The position numbers and the translations under genes were made by a program. From NCBI RefSeq assembly GCF_035594125.1, contig NC_087168.1, positions 7,680,650-7,744,649 on the forward strand: 64,000 nt of DNA. Direction: 5' to 3'. This document shows positions 43,500 through 54,099 of this stretch, piece after piece. Position 1 is the stretch's first letter, and the number at the start of each line of letters is the position of its first letter. The notes beneath the pieces were generated by a model. That model was not told the DNA's origin, ran no database searches, and was given only the letters and a program-made list of their open reading frames with translations. The stretch is from Scylla paramamosain. Lineage: Eukaryota > Arthropoda > Malacostraca > Decapoda > Portunidae.

Positions 43500-44594
43500 T
43501 TATTGCCGGGGGTTGTTGGTCCCCCGGCCCCTGGAGTTTTTTGCTTCAGAAGTCTGTTGCTGGAAGGTCTGCCTGTGGTCTAGCCCCTGGCCAGAAACGC
43601 GGTTGCTATAGGGGTGGTACCTAGACATAACACCCCGTGAAGGCCCTCTCCCAAAAGAGCCTCTGCCTCTTCCAGCATTGAACCTCCAAGTAGATAACTG
43701 TTTCTTGGCCGTGAACTTAGACTTGAGTCTCTCCGATTCCTCAATGGTCTTGGCCGACTGAGAAACATCGTCGCCAAAAAGTAGTCTAGTCATCAGAGCC
43801 TTGTCAGAGCATAAATGCGCATATTTTTTATTTATCTCCCTCTTAATCAAGAATCTCCTTGTCAGGTTGTTCCTGTGATGTGCATGTCCAAGCAAGGCCA
43901 GAGCTCCATTAAGCATATGGATTTCGTTGGCCACCTCCTGGTTACCCTCCTGGGCAACCTTGTCCAAAACTGTGAGTGACTTGGTGACAATCGTGGCAGC
44001 CTTAACTATGTCCTTGCTAATTTCTTTCATACGAAAGTCAGCCTTCTTACCATCTGTTTTTAGTGCCTCCAGCACCTGAGTGTTACATTCAACAGGTGCC
44101 AAAGCCAGGCAGTTTCTGAGCCTCTTAACAACATCTGCCTCCATAATTTCCTTGTATTCCTCCTCATGCATGCCACTGTCAAACACATGATTTACCATGT
44201 CTGCAACATGCTTGTCAATCTCTTCTGAGATGTCATCCACTGGGCTGTAAGATCTAGCACACTGCCTGAGGATACTATCCGTGGTTAAAACTTCCTGAAA
44301 AACCTCATCCTGGGCAGCCTGCTGTACCGAGGGAAACCCTGAGAAACTTGGGCTGGCACCGCCTCTGACACTTGCTGTGGGAAGTGTGTTGACATCATGG
44401 CTGGCGACATCAACGCCATCTGGCGCTTTTTCTCTCTCCTTCTTCATTTCCTCCATTTCCGCTCGTAATTCAGCCAAAGAGTCCATAATCATTTGCCAGG
44501 GTGGAGCACAGGCCTCTTCTCGTGTAGTAGAAGCCCTAGCAACCGTAGGTGGAGGCCAGTAAACATCTTCCTCTGAGTCACTGGTAACTTCATG
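43500..44594 (-). pseudogene. DIRS gag-like ORF, C-terminal part
   Basis: The frame is open from the MULE-2 insertion point (44594) to 43500. It begins TSDSEEDVYWPPP, has an acidic/charged helix (LAELRAEMEEMKKEREK), then a long helical region, and ends in a Gly/Arg-rich tail (RGRGSFGRGPSRG), a likely RNA-binding segment. Codons left of 44594 in the same frame come from MULE-2 and are not part of gag. The N-terminal part is at 47746-47933. Confidence 0.75.
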
Positions 44595-45183
44595 GCTTGC
44601 TAGACAGAATGCCGGTATGTCAAAATACCAGTACCGGTATTTTGACTTTCGGCAATGTGTCTCACGGGTCGGCATTGTGTCTTACGGGTCGGCATTTTGT
44701 CTCACAAATATATATTTTTCTACTCGATAATGGAACATCAGACACATTAATAGTCACCTCTCAGTTAACGCAGCATATACAATTTCGTCCTACCTGTTCA
44801 AGTTTGGTGCTTTAGCCTAATCCTGAGGGAACCAGTGTGTGTTTACAAACAGGTCAAATCCAAGCCTCGTTTGCCAGTTTGACGAACAAGATAGTCTTGT
44901 TTGCCAGTTTGCTGGTTGATTAAATTAATTAATGCCATATTAAAATGTAACTAATAATTGTAATAAAATTCTGATATGAAACATTTATTGCATTTTTCGA
45001 TAAATATGTATGAATCAGTATATTACAATGTGTGTGTGTGTGTGTGTGTACAAATATCTAGGTGTAATCCAAACCTCGTTTGCCAGTTTGCTGGTTAATT
45101 GATTTAAATGCTAGGTCAAAAGAACAACTATAGGTGAGGTCAAGACCAGGTCTGTTGGTGGAATCATTTTGGAAAGCCTCATC

Positions 45184-45245
45184 ATGGAAACACGAAGTCA
45201 TCCCGCTGTTCGCCCTAAACTGCCCACAGCTGATCACTACTCCAG
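45184..45245 (+). CDS. MULE-2 transposase exon 1
   Basis: ATG at 45184 gives METRSHPAVRPKLPTADHYS, followed by a GTAACT donor at 45246. It joins in frame (AG|G) to exon 2 at 45637, placing the start shortly before the first PHD cysteines. The exon is predicted from splice signals and frame only. Confidence 0.55.
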
Positions 45246-45280
45246 GTAACTTACTTGTTTATAATGATAGTTAAATACAC

Positions 45281-45642
45281 CCTTTCTACACTACACCCAC
45301 ACCATATTACTACACCCTGTCTTTTACTACACCCACACCATTACTACACCCTGTCTTTCACTACACCCACACCATTTACTCATGATTTTAAGGTAGTGTA
45401 AGGGATTTTAAGACTCGTTTTTATTCATTTTGCTTTAGGAGTTTACTCATGATTTTAAGGTAGTGTAAGGGATTTTAAGACTCATTTTTATTCATTTTGC
45501 TTTAGGAGTTTACTCATGATTTTAAGGTAGTGTAAGGGATTTTAAGACTCGTTTTTATTCATTTTGCTTTAGGAGTTTACTCATGATTTTAAGGTAGTGT
45601 AAGGGATTTTAAGACTCGTTTTTATTCGCTTTGCAGGTCTGC
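45281..45642 (+). repeat. 67-bp minisatellite plus ~34-bp repeat in MULE-2 intron
   Basis: Four head-to-tail 67-bp units start at 45375, 45442, 45509 and 45576 and are almost identical. Each ends in a pyrimidine-rich ttttgctttag that resembles a 3' splice site; the last ends ctttgcag at the probable exon-2 acceptor. Just upstream (45281-45374), three copies of an actacacccacaccat / tactacaccctgtctt repeat occur. Confidence 0.9.
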
Positions 45643-47332
45643 TATCCCCTTTCCTTGCATAAAATGCTTGCGTGAAGTAAGGGCAAGACAAGAAGCACTC
45701 CAATGTGATGGCTGCTGCAGATGGCAGCACCGTACCTGCGATACTGCAGTCAGTCAGGTGCAATACAGGAGTGCAGTTAAAACCGGTACAATCGACTGGG
45801 TCTGCAAAGATTGCTCTGTTGCTGCATCAACTGCATTCACTTCACTTTCCCCTGAACCGACCCTAGATCCTCCAGTTACGCCTCCACCTCAACAACCCTT
45901 GTATGACTCTGATGAAGAGTCTTCACATTCAATGAATACCTCACCAATGAGTGTTAGTTCTGCTTCACCCAATGGACCAGATGTAAACCTGTTACCAGCA
46001 AGAGACCTAGGTGAATTTACTGAAAACCCTTCAATACAGGAGTCGAACCTAGAAGCAGTCATTCCTAGTCCGGCCACTTACATAACAGACACACCAGACA
46101 CACCCACATTTCAAATGATCAAAGGTGGATCAGCAAAGGGATCTGATATACTCGTAGAAAACGAAGGATACACATTTGTCAAAGATGGCAAACCAAACAG
46201 GAACAGCCAACAACGCTGGAGATGTAGCATCAGGACCAAGACAGTGAAGTGTCTTGCTTCAGTCATGCAAAACGGCAATGAATTTAAAAGGGGCGCTCAA
46301 CCGCATAGTTGTCCAATTAAAGAATCTGCCCTGCATACTGCCAAAATAAAACTTCACCTAAAGAAGGAAAGTAAAGCTCGACCATTTGCCTCTGGTTCAA
46401 CATTAGTAAAAGAAGCATTGCTGAAGCACCTCCCGTCAGATGCACCTACAACTTCTCTGCCGTCTATGGGAGCACTAGTACGGTCAACAAATCGGCAACG
46501 GCAGATTAGACGGCCAAAGCATCCCACTGACCTTTCCTTCGATTGGGTGCAAGAAGCATTACCAGAGAACTTTGTACAGCAGGACTTGAGAGTTGGCGCA
46601 GCACGTCATGTAGTAATGTTCACTACACTTCTGCTTAATTTACTTGTTAATGCAAAAACTTGGTACGTGGATGCCACGTTTAAAGCTGTAAAGAAGCCGT
46701 TTCAGCAACTTTGGAGTATCCATGCATTTATTCAGCAAAATGATGCCATGAAACAGATCCCACTGGTATTTGTACTGATGTCTTGCCGTATGAAAGATGA
46801 CTACATGAGTGTGCTTAATTATCTGCAGGGGATTTTGATTAACTCATCTGTACAGTGTGTCGTCATGGACTTCGAGGCGGCTGTATGGGGTGCCTTCAGA
46901 TCAGTTTTTCCAGGAGTGATCTTGCATGGTTGCAGCTTCCACTGGGGGCAAGCCGTTTGGAGGAAGATCCAAGATTTAGGTTTGGCACCAACCTATAGAG
47001 AGAAGCGAAGCACGCATAAGTTTTTACGGGAACTAATGTGTTTACCGTTTCTTCCCTTTGAACATATCCCACCAGTTTTTAAAGAATTTTTGGATCTTCT
47101 TGAGCCTCACCATCCACAAGCACTCCATCAGCTTCTACAGTACATTGAAGAAACATGGATCGATGGACCAGTGTGGACACCTGAAAGCTGGAGCGTATTT
47201 GGGCAAAGTGTGAGGACCAACAATGACGTTGAAGGTTGGCATTACCACTTGAACCACATATGTGCACGTGAAAATGTAAATATATATGTGCTAATTGAAG
47301 CTTTGCACAAAGAGTGCACATTCATTTCCTAA
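45637..47332 (+). CDS. MULE-2 transposase exon 2 (PHD, FLYWCH, DDE)
   Basis: The frame is open from the acceptor at 45637 to TAA at 47330-47332. Numbering from the Met at 45668: a PHD-like finger at the start (LQCDGCCRWQHRTCDT, closing with VCKDC); a low-complexity Ser/Pro/Thr linker; a FLYWCH-like finger near 165-220 (GYTFVKDGKPN...RWRC...HSCPI); and a MULE core with Asp335 (WYVDATFK), Asp401 (VMDFEAAVW), C-x-FHWGQAVW, and Glu522 (TNNDVEGWHYHL). All three catalytic acids are present. The frame stops early: the same frame continues 53 more codons to 47491 with the tail conserved in MULE-1. Apart from that stop, the gene looks intact. Confidence 0.85.
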
Positions 47333-47745
47333 GTGGCTGATGAAAAATTACGCCGGTACCAGAGAAAAACCTACATAAAACACCAACAAAAGATTTTTGA
47401 ACTGTGGGACCAGTACAGAATGAAGGAAATAATGGCTACAAACATGTTAAGGAAGCTTTCCAACTTCATCAGACCAGCAGACTGTGTTTAAATAATATCT
47501 GATTAAAAATATCCCTGCTGTGTCATATGTATATCCTATATACGTTTTTAAATAATAAGACATAATGAGTTTAAATAAATATGTACTGAAATAAATATCT
47601 ACTAAAAATATATCCCTTTGTCATAATGCCGACATCGGCATTTTGGTCTAGCCGACTTATTATTTTGAGACAAAATGCCGACGTTGTTGTTGAGTCAAAA
47701 TACCGGTGTCGGCATTTTGTAACGCCGGCATTTTGACCAGACAGC

Positions 47746-47933
47746 ACTTCATGTAGACGTTCTCGCACCGAACCTTCCCTGCTGGTAGAGCTCCTTCCGG
47801 TCCTGTAGGAGTCCTTTCTCGAGGATCCTTTGCTTTTATGCTGCCTGTAAGTAGGTGCAGCCCTCAAGCTCGGTGACGGCACTTCTGACATGTTGTCTGG
47901 CAGGAGGTAGCGGCGGAAGTGTTTGTTTGTCAA
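47746..47933 (-). pseudogene. DIRS gag-like ORF, N-terminal part
   Basis: The minus-strand frame starts at MTNKHFRRYLL (47933) or at the internal MSEVPSPSLR (47891) and runs Ser/Arg-rich to RERLHEV at the MULE-2 target duplication. It is in frame with the C-terminal part beyond MULE-2. Codons left of 47746 in this frame belong to MULE-2. Confidence 0.75.
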
Positions 47934-48149
47934 GGAGAATGAGAGTCGTAAACTCCCTTCTCAGTGCACCAGAACGGGCACTCCCCTGCTCCTGTATGGA
48001 TAACAGGGTGACGTTGCGGCCTGCTCCTAAACGGATAACAGGCCGAGGTAAAGCCTTTCCACTCCAAACCAGGATAACGGGAAGAAGGCTACCTGCACGA
48101 AGTTGGAGTGCAGACGTCTGATCGTGATGAAAACAACACAAGTACTGAA

Positions 48150-48216
48150 GTGGCTAAGCAGCATGGTGTCTCATAGGAAAGCGAGCGGTGGCAGAGGAGT
48201 GATTTGCAGACATAAA
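48150..48216 (-). repeat. DIRS terminal inverted repeat (5' end of element)
   Basis: Contains tcataggaaagcgagcggtg and gcagaggagtgatttgcaga, the inverted copy of 40425-40474 with a few mismatches. It ends at the point where the BEL coding sequence resumes. Confidence 0.85.
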
Positions 48217-49813
48217 ATTTGTAGAGACACAGTATAACCCAGCAGATCATGCATCTAGAAGTATGACAGCAGATGAATTGTGTCATGGCAAGATCTGGTG
48301 GAATGACCCAGAATTCCCTTGGCAACATAGTGAAATGGATAGCCATCCCCAGTATAGTCATAAATGAAAATGACCCTGAAGTGAAGAAAGTTGTATGCCA
48401 TGCTGTAGGTACACAATAGCCCACAGATACACTAGAAAGACTTGAGTATTTTTCTGATTGTTTTAAAGCAAAGAGGGCAGTTGCTGTATGCCTCAAGCTT
48501 CTGAATGGTTTCATAGGAAAAGGTGATGGCAGTACTAAAGTAAAAGGAGACATATATAAGCCAGTAAATGTAGCAGATGTGTCAGAAGCTGAAAATTAAA
48601 TTATAAAACAACTGCAAGCAAAGGCATTCCAAAAGGAGATAAATGTACTAAAATCAGCTGCTAACCATAATTCTTTAAATAAATTGGACAATGGCAAACA
48701 AGCAAAAGTGTTAGACAAGACCAGCTCCTTCTATAATTTAGATCACTTCATTGATAAAAATGGTATCATGAGGGTAGGAGGAAGATTAAAGCTTTCTAAC
48801 CTGACAGATGAATCCAAACATCCAGTTATCCTTCCCAAAACATCACACATAACCCAGCTGATAATATGCTACCACCACAAAAGAACAAATCATCAAGGTA
48901 GGGGCATAACTTTAAGTGAAATCAGGTCATGTGAATTCTGATAGTAGGAGGATCATCCCTAGTGTCAAGACATATTTCAAAGTGTATTATTTGTTGTAAA
49001 GTTAGAAGTACAACACGGACAGAAAATGGCAGACCTGCCTATTGACAGACTAGAACCATCACCTCCTTTTACATACTCAGCAGTAGGTTTTTTTGGCCCT
49101 TTCTATGTTAAAGAGGGGCGTAAAGAGCTTAAAAGATATGGAGTGCTCTTTACTTGCTTGGCATGTAGAGCCATGCCAAAACAGAGACAGCCAACAGCAT
49201 GAATACAAGTTTCTTCCTAAGTGCATATTGTCGCTTTGTAGGATCAAGAGGGCCTGTAAGACAGTTGAGATGTGACCAAAGAACTAACTCTGTAGGAGCC
49301 AAATCAGAGTACGAGAAATGCTTGAAAGAATTAAATAAATAAAGTCAGACAAGAATTTATGAAAGACCAGTGTGACTGAATTGTATTTAACATGAATGCA
49401 CCCAATGCCAGTCACATGGGAGGTGTTTGGGAGAGGCAGATACACACAGTAAGAAATGTGCTCTCTGTGTTACTTCATCAGCATGGTACACAATTAGATG
49501 ACCAAGATCTGAGAACCTTCTTAGTAGAAGCTGAAAATATAGTTCTGGAGAAAAGAGTATGTGCAATTTCTACAACTTAGAAATAAGTGAACAACATCAA
49601 AGAGGAACCTCAGTGCAGATGACAGTTATCATCAAGGATCAGAATATAGCAAGGAACCAGTGGAAACTGGGAAGAATAACAGAAGCATCTCCTGATCATG
49701 ATGGCCTAGTAAGAAAGGTTAAGGTCCTGGTGTCAGACTGTAATCTTGACAACCCGGGAAGACACACAAAGGCTAACAGGACCATCATAGAAAGGCCTAT
49801 ACATAGTCTCTAA
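48212..49813 (+). pseudogene. BEL integrase and C-terminal region
   Basis: Fragments in changing frames: YNPADHASRSMTADEL at ~48230; the His-Cys zinc-binding part (48684-48941: MRVGGRLKLSNL, HPVILPKTSHITQLI, HHKRTNHQG); the catalytic region around 49390-49560 (NAPNASHMGGVWERQIHTVR); and the C-terminal DUF5641-like region (WKLGRITEASPDHDGLVRKV, 49660-49810). Multiple stops are present. The order is correct for BEL/Pao. Confidence 0.8.
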
Positions 49814-49963
49814 TATTGCTGTTAGAAGGTGATGCATAATAATAGACCGGAGCATACCTGCCAAGGAGCCAGTGTAATAAAACACATTATGTGCTAATCC
49901 TAGTTTTTAAGATACATACTAATATTAATTTAAGGTAAATTGTTACACAATTTAGGGGAGCCA

Positions 49964-50449
49964 TGTTACTGTATATAAAGCACATGTACCTCATGTCATT
50001 ATTCCTCGGTAATCATCAATGAAATGTTCAATGGCTTTCTATTTGCATGAAAAGCCGATGCTCACTTCTTAGTAGAGTGTGGTTAACCCATTGGTCACCT
50101 GCGGGCGTCACTCACGGCCAAGTCATGTGAAGACAAAGACAGGCAGGAAGGTGACCAAGCTAAATACTTTAATTTTGTAGTAAAAACTGACTGTCATAAT
50201 GCCAAGTTGATTGCATGTATTGTTAATGAATACTGTAATATGTTGAAAGTGTTTAATATTAATCAGTGTATAATGTTATTTTATAAGAAACTGAGACCGA
50301 GAACTTGTTCGCAATTCTTATGGTCATGCTTACCTCATCAATAAATGTCAGAGAGAGAGAGAACTGCCTCTCCTTGACTCTACGATAATGGGTGTGATCA
50401 GTAAAACAGATTACTTGATAGCTAATAAAGACCTGCTGGTGCGGCTATG
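49964..50449 (+). repeat. BEL 3' LTR
   Basis: 486 bp, begins TGTTACTGTATA and ends GGCTATG, followed by the ATAAG duplication. Relative to the 5' LTR it lacks ~46 bp and differs at scattered sites. The terminal CA is changed to TG. Confidence 0.85.
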
Positions 50450-51423
50450 ATAAGTATGGTAAACCAGTGGCTAGGTCGATTGGGAAGCGCAGCAAGGATG
50501 AGAGCGAGTATATTGTGTTGAGAGAAGTATGGAAGAGTGTGGTTTTGCCAAATATAATGTATGGTATGGATGTGATTGCATGGAATGAAAGTGAAATTAA
50601 TAAGTTAGAAGTGAGCCAGAACAGAGTAGTAAAGATGGCACTGAGTGCACTGAAATACAGAGCAGTAAAAGCTTTGAGAAGTGATATGGGATGGAGTAAT
50701 TTTAGGGAAAGACTCACAAAAGCCACACTTAGGTATAAGATTAGGCTTGAGAGAATGGATGACACAAGAATGGCAAGGAAGGTGTACCTGTGGAATGAAA
50801 GTGAAAGCTAATAGAGGAAGAGGTGCATGAGAATGACAGACAGCAGTGGATTGACAAGTTGTGTGAGCGATGAGAATGGCTGGGAGGAATCAGAATGACC
50901 GTGAATGGGTGGTTACAAGAGGAGGCAGAGTGGGAAATGAATGGGATGTGAGAAAATGGAAAAATAAGATACAGAAGTGAAGTGTGTGGGACTGAATGAA
51001 AGGAAGAATGAGATGGAAAGAAAGAAGACCCTGGAATTGTACAAGGAAGAAGAGGCCCCAATGTAAGAAAGATGGCATGATGGAAACCTGGGCGGTGATC
51101 TCTTCCAAGCGAGGGCACAGTGTATGGATGTGAATGCAAGGAGTTACAGGTGGTCTGAGTCCCGCAGCAAAGTGTGCCAGATGTGTGACATGGGAGAGGA
51201 TGAGACGGTGGAACATGTGGTGCTGGAGTGTGTTAAGTATGCCGGAGACAGGAATGAGATGATGCAAGTGATACTAACTGAGTTAGGGCATGATAGGAAT
51301 GAAAGAGTGGAGAAGACAGGAAAGGAGTGGATGGTGTTGTTGCTGGGACTGTGTAGAGAGGCGAATGAAAGAATGATGGAGGCGGTGAAAGAGTTTCTGG
51401 AGAGAATGAGGCGTGCCAGATGA
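50450..51423 (+). pseudogene. CR1-A ORF2 C-terminal region
   Basis: Frames 50467-50811 and 51124-51423 contain MVNQWLGRLGSAARMRA-like sequence, then ATLRYKIRLERM, and the Cys-His knuckle CQMCDMGEDETVEHVVLEC with the terminal LLLGLCREANERM block. Frameshifts near 50810-51120 break it. It directly continues the sequence left of the BEL 5' LTR. Confidence 0.8.
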
Positions 51424-51555
51424 AGGAATAATTAGTGTAGAGGATGCTTTTCGTTTCTCTTTATTTTTTTTTTCCCTTCTACAGGAGTTGCCGATCCAAA
51501 GGCCTGGCTTAGGAGTAATCCCAAGCCACCTGTGCCATCAAGATCAAGATCAAGA

Positions 51556-52986
51556 ACAGGGCTGTGGTTGTGAGCTCACCTGTGTGAACCTAACCTGTGT
51601 GCTCCTTTATGCAGATGACGTAGTTGTTATGAGTGAATCGGCAGATGAGCTTCAAAGTTTGATGGATGTAGTGGATGGCTATGGTAAAGACTGGAGTAAG
51701 GCTTAGCAGTGAGAAAAGCAAAGTAATGATTGTGAATAGGTCAGAGGATGAAAGTAATGTGGTATGGAGACTTGGAGAGAATGAGTTGAGACAGGTGCAA
51801 GGATACAAGTACTTAGGGATGTGGATGAGTCCTAGTGGGCGTGAAAAGGCAAAGAATGAAAAGATAAGTATGGTAAACCAGTGGGTAGGTCGATTGGGAA
51901 GCGCGGCATGGATGAGAGCAAGTAAGTATGATGTGTTGAGAGAAGTGTGGAAGAGTGTGGCTGTGCCATGTATAATGTATGGTATGAATGTGATTGCATG
52001 GAATGAAAGTGAAATTGATAAGTTAGAAGTGGGCCAGAATAGAGTAGCAAGGATGGCACTGAGTGCACCGAGGTGCACAGCAGTTCAAGCCTTGAGAGGT
52101 GACATGGGATGGAGCACATTTAGAGAAAGACTCACAAAAGCCACACTTAGGTACAAGATTAGGCTTGAGAGAATGATGATGCAAGAATAGCAAGGAAGGT
52201 GTACCTGTGGAATGAAAGTGGAAGCAAATGGAGGAAGAGATGCATGAGAATGACAGACAGGAAAGGATTGCAAGTTGTGTGGGCGATAAGAATAGCTGGT
52301 GGAATCAAAATGAGCGTGAATGGGTGATAACAAGAGGAGGCAGAGTGGGAGCCGAATGGGATGTGAGAAAATGGAAGAATGAGATAGACAAGGAAGTGAA
52401 ATGTGTGGGATTGAATGAATGGAAGAATGAAATGGAAAGAAAGAAGACCTTGGAATGGTACAAGGAGAAAGAGGCCCCGAGGTATGAAAGGTGGTATGAT
52501 GGAAGCCTGGGCGGTGATCTTCTCTTCCGAGCAAGGGCACAGTGTATGGATGTGAATGCAAGGAGTTACAGGTGGTCTGAGTCCCGCAGCAAAGTGTGCC
52601 AGATGTGTGACATGGGAGAGGATGAGACGGTGGAACATGTGGTGCTGGAGTGTGTGAAGTATGCCAGAGACAGGAATGAGATGATGTAAGTGATACTGAC
52701 TGAGTTAGGGCATGATAGGAATGAAAGAGTGGAGAAGACAGTAAAGGAATGGATGGTGTTGTTGCTGGGACTGTGTAGAGAGGCGAATGAAAGGATGATT
52801 GAGGCGGTGAAAGAGTTTCTGGAGAGAATGTGGCGTGCCAGGTGTATGAACAATTAGGATAGAGGATGCTGTTCGTTTCTCTTTTTTTCCCCTTCTGCAG
52901 GTGTTGCCGATCCAAAGGCCTGGCTCAGGAGTGATCCTGTGCCACCTGTTCCATGAAGATCAAGAAGAAGATCAAGAAGATCAAGA
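51556..52986 (+). mobile_element. CR1-like copy B, 5'-truncated
   Basis: It starts within the RT (VLLYADDVVVMSESADELQ at ~51600) right after the tail of copy A and ends at 52986 in ATCAAG/AAGATC repeats. Frames 51413-51706, 51675-52190 and 52228-52689 are separated by frameshifts. The 43 bp at 51556-51598 is of unclear origin. Confidence 0.8.
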
Positions 52987-53395
52987 GGGGAGGTAGTGAT
53001 AGAAAGAATGACTGAGTTATTTAACCGAGTGTGGGATGAAGAGAGAGTGCCAAGAAAGTGGAATGAGAGCAGAGTGTGTCTGTTGCATAAGGGGGGATTT
53101 AAGAGTAAGAATGAACTGAAGAACTACAGGCCAATTGCATTAGTGTGTACAATAGGTAAAGTTTTCAGTGCAGTGTTGAATGAGAGACTGTGTAAATGTA
53201 TTGAGAGAGCTGGAGTGCTGGGTGAAGAACAGAATGGTCTTCGTAGGGATAGGAGAGCTGAGGACAATATGTTTGTGGTGAATGAAATGATTGAGAAGAA
53301 AAAGAAGGATGGGGGTAAATTGGACCTAGGTTTTCTGGATATAGAGAAAGCTTATGATAGAGTGAACAGAGAAATGCTAGGTAGAGTCTTAGAAA
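52987..53395 (+). mobile_element. CR1-like copy C, RT fragment
   Basis: It begins directly at the tail of copy B with an RT stretch (VPRKWNESRVCLLHKGGFK, KNYRPIALVCTIGKVFSAV, FLDIEKAYDRVNREMLGRVL) and is cut off by the (TA)n tract at 53396. The reading frame is intact across the fragment. It shows the uninterrupted MULE-1 target site (gtgaatgaaatgattg). Confidence 0.8.

Positions 53396-53485
<90 letters not shown>
53396..53485. repeat. (TA)n microsatellite
   Basis: About 90 bp of pure TA between CR1-like copy C and the inverted-repeat element. Confidence 0.95.
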
Positions 53486-53487
<2 letters not shown>

Positions 53488-53739
53488 GTTATGAACAAGA
53501 TGTACTCAGTACCGTAACTTTATTTTGCGCTACGTTACGCCACTCAGACTTGATGGCATCTTCAGGCTAATATAAGAGGTATTGGTGTGGAATCTTATAT
53601 TATAATATTTTAAGTATTTTGGTGTAATTGTAAATTTAATATGTATTTTATTCTATTAGACTGAAGATGCCAGCAGTCTGAGTGGCGAAACTTAGTGCAA
53701 AATAAAGTTATGGTACTGAGTACGTCTTGTTCATAACCC
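53486..53739. mobile_element. Short inverted-repeat element with PLE-like ends
   Basis: Arms 53486-~53571 and ~53656-53739 are inverted copies (gggttatgaacaaga / tcttgttcataaccc). Each contains ctgaagatgcc...gagtggcg(a/t)aac, similar to the PLE/hammerhead-like terminal motif at 7411 and 10627. The centre is AT-rich and non-coding. It is flanked on both sides by (TA)n tracts, a common surrounding for such elements. Confidence 0.65.
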
Positions 53740-53765
53740 AAGTATTTCAAGAAACTTCATCAACG

Positions 53766-53936
<171 letters not shown>

Positions 53937-53943
53937 CCCTCAG

Positions 53944-54099
53944 ATAGTTTTCAAGAATGCGATACCTACCATCTGACATCTACGGTGGAGAGTTCTGAGA
54001 GCAACAGTGATCCTGATGAAGGTCTACTCATGAGAAAAAGGAGAAAACGTTGTAAGAAAAATCTGCCTGATGACTTTGTCAGCAGTGAAAACTTACATG
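53944..54099 (+). CDS. DUF4806-domain gene, internal exon A
   Basis: The acceptor cccctcag and donor gtaggc (54100) bound a 156-nt exon, entered in phase 1 and left in phase 1. It encodes [13 protein letters not shown], an acidic Ser-rich segment, and a basic stretch [13 protein letters not shown]. Proteins with a C-terminal DUF4806 domain usually have such a linker after an N-terminal region; that N-terminal exon is not found in the window. It joins in frame to exon B (G|AA). Confidence 0.6.

Larger units (their letters stand above)
44595..47745 (+). mobile_element. MULE-2 DNA transposon (3151 bp)
   Basis: Flanked by the 8-bp direct repeat ACTTCATG (44587-44594, 47746-47753). Inverted ends start GCTTGCTAGACAGAATGCCG and GCTGTCTGGTCAAAATGCCG (15 of 21 positions match), followed by several gtcggcattttg-type subterminal repeats on both sides. 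It carries one plus-strand gene with a small intron. Removing it rejoins the DIRS gag frame, which confirms the boundaries. Confidence 0.92.
40425..48216 (-). mobile_element. DIRS-like tyrosine-recombinase retrotransposon
   Basis: Minus-strand order: gag-like ORF, RT, RNase H, methyltransferase-like region, tyrosine recombinase. This is the DIRS order, with no integrase or LTRs. Inverted terminal repeats of ~50 bp are present: 40425-40474 (tatgtctgcaaatcactcct..) and its inverted copy ending near 48216. It is inserted in the BEL element between the codons for DQWK and the YNPADHASR block. MULE-2 is inserted in its gag. Length without MULE-2 is about 4.6 kb. Confidence 0.85.
34786..50449 (+). 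mobile_element. BEL/Pao LTR retrotransposon, ~15.7 kb with nested insertions
   Basis: Two LTRs are flanked by the 5-bp direct repeat ATAAG (34781-34785, 50450-50454). A purine-rich tract (aggggag, 49955-49961) lies just before the 3' LTR. Gag, protease, RT, RNase H and integrase remnants lie in BEL/Pao order. The DIRS-like element is inserted between the RNase H and integrase regions. Many stop codons and frameshifts make it an old, inactive copy. Without insertions it would be about 7.5 kb. Confidence 0.88.
29107..51555 (+). mobile_element. CR1-like element A (outer level of nest)
   Basis: The segments 29107-31631, 34170-34785 and 50450-51555 are collinear with uninterrupted CR1-like copies elsewhere in the window (e.g. 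52987-53395, 59473-60857) and together make one element. The gaps are MULE-1 and the BEL element. It ends in (ATCAAG)n at 51538-51555. Order: ORF1 remnant, endonuclease, RT, C-terminal zinc-knuckle region. The CR1 call rests on the PHD plus SGNH-esterase ORF1 and the microsatellite tail. Stops and frameshifts make it inactive. Confidence 0.8.

Noticed and set aside
44587..44675. DIRS gag starting at 44675
   Set aside because: The first ~30 codons come from the MULE-2 inverted repeat; the real N-terminus lies beyond MULE-2 at 47746-47933.
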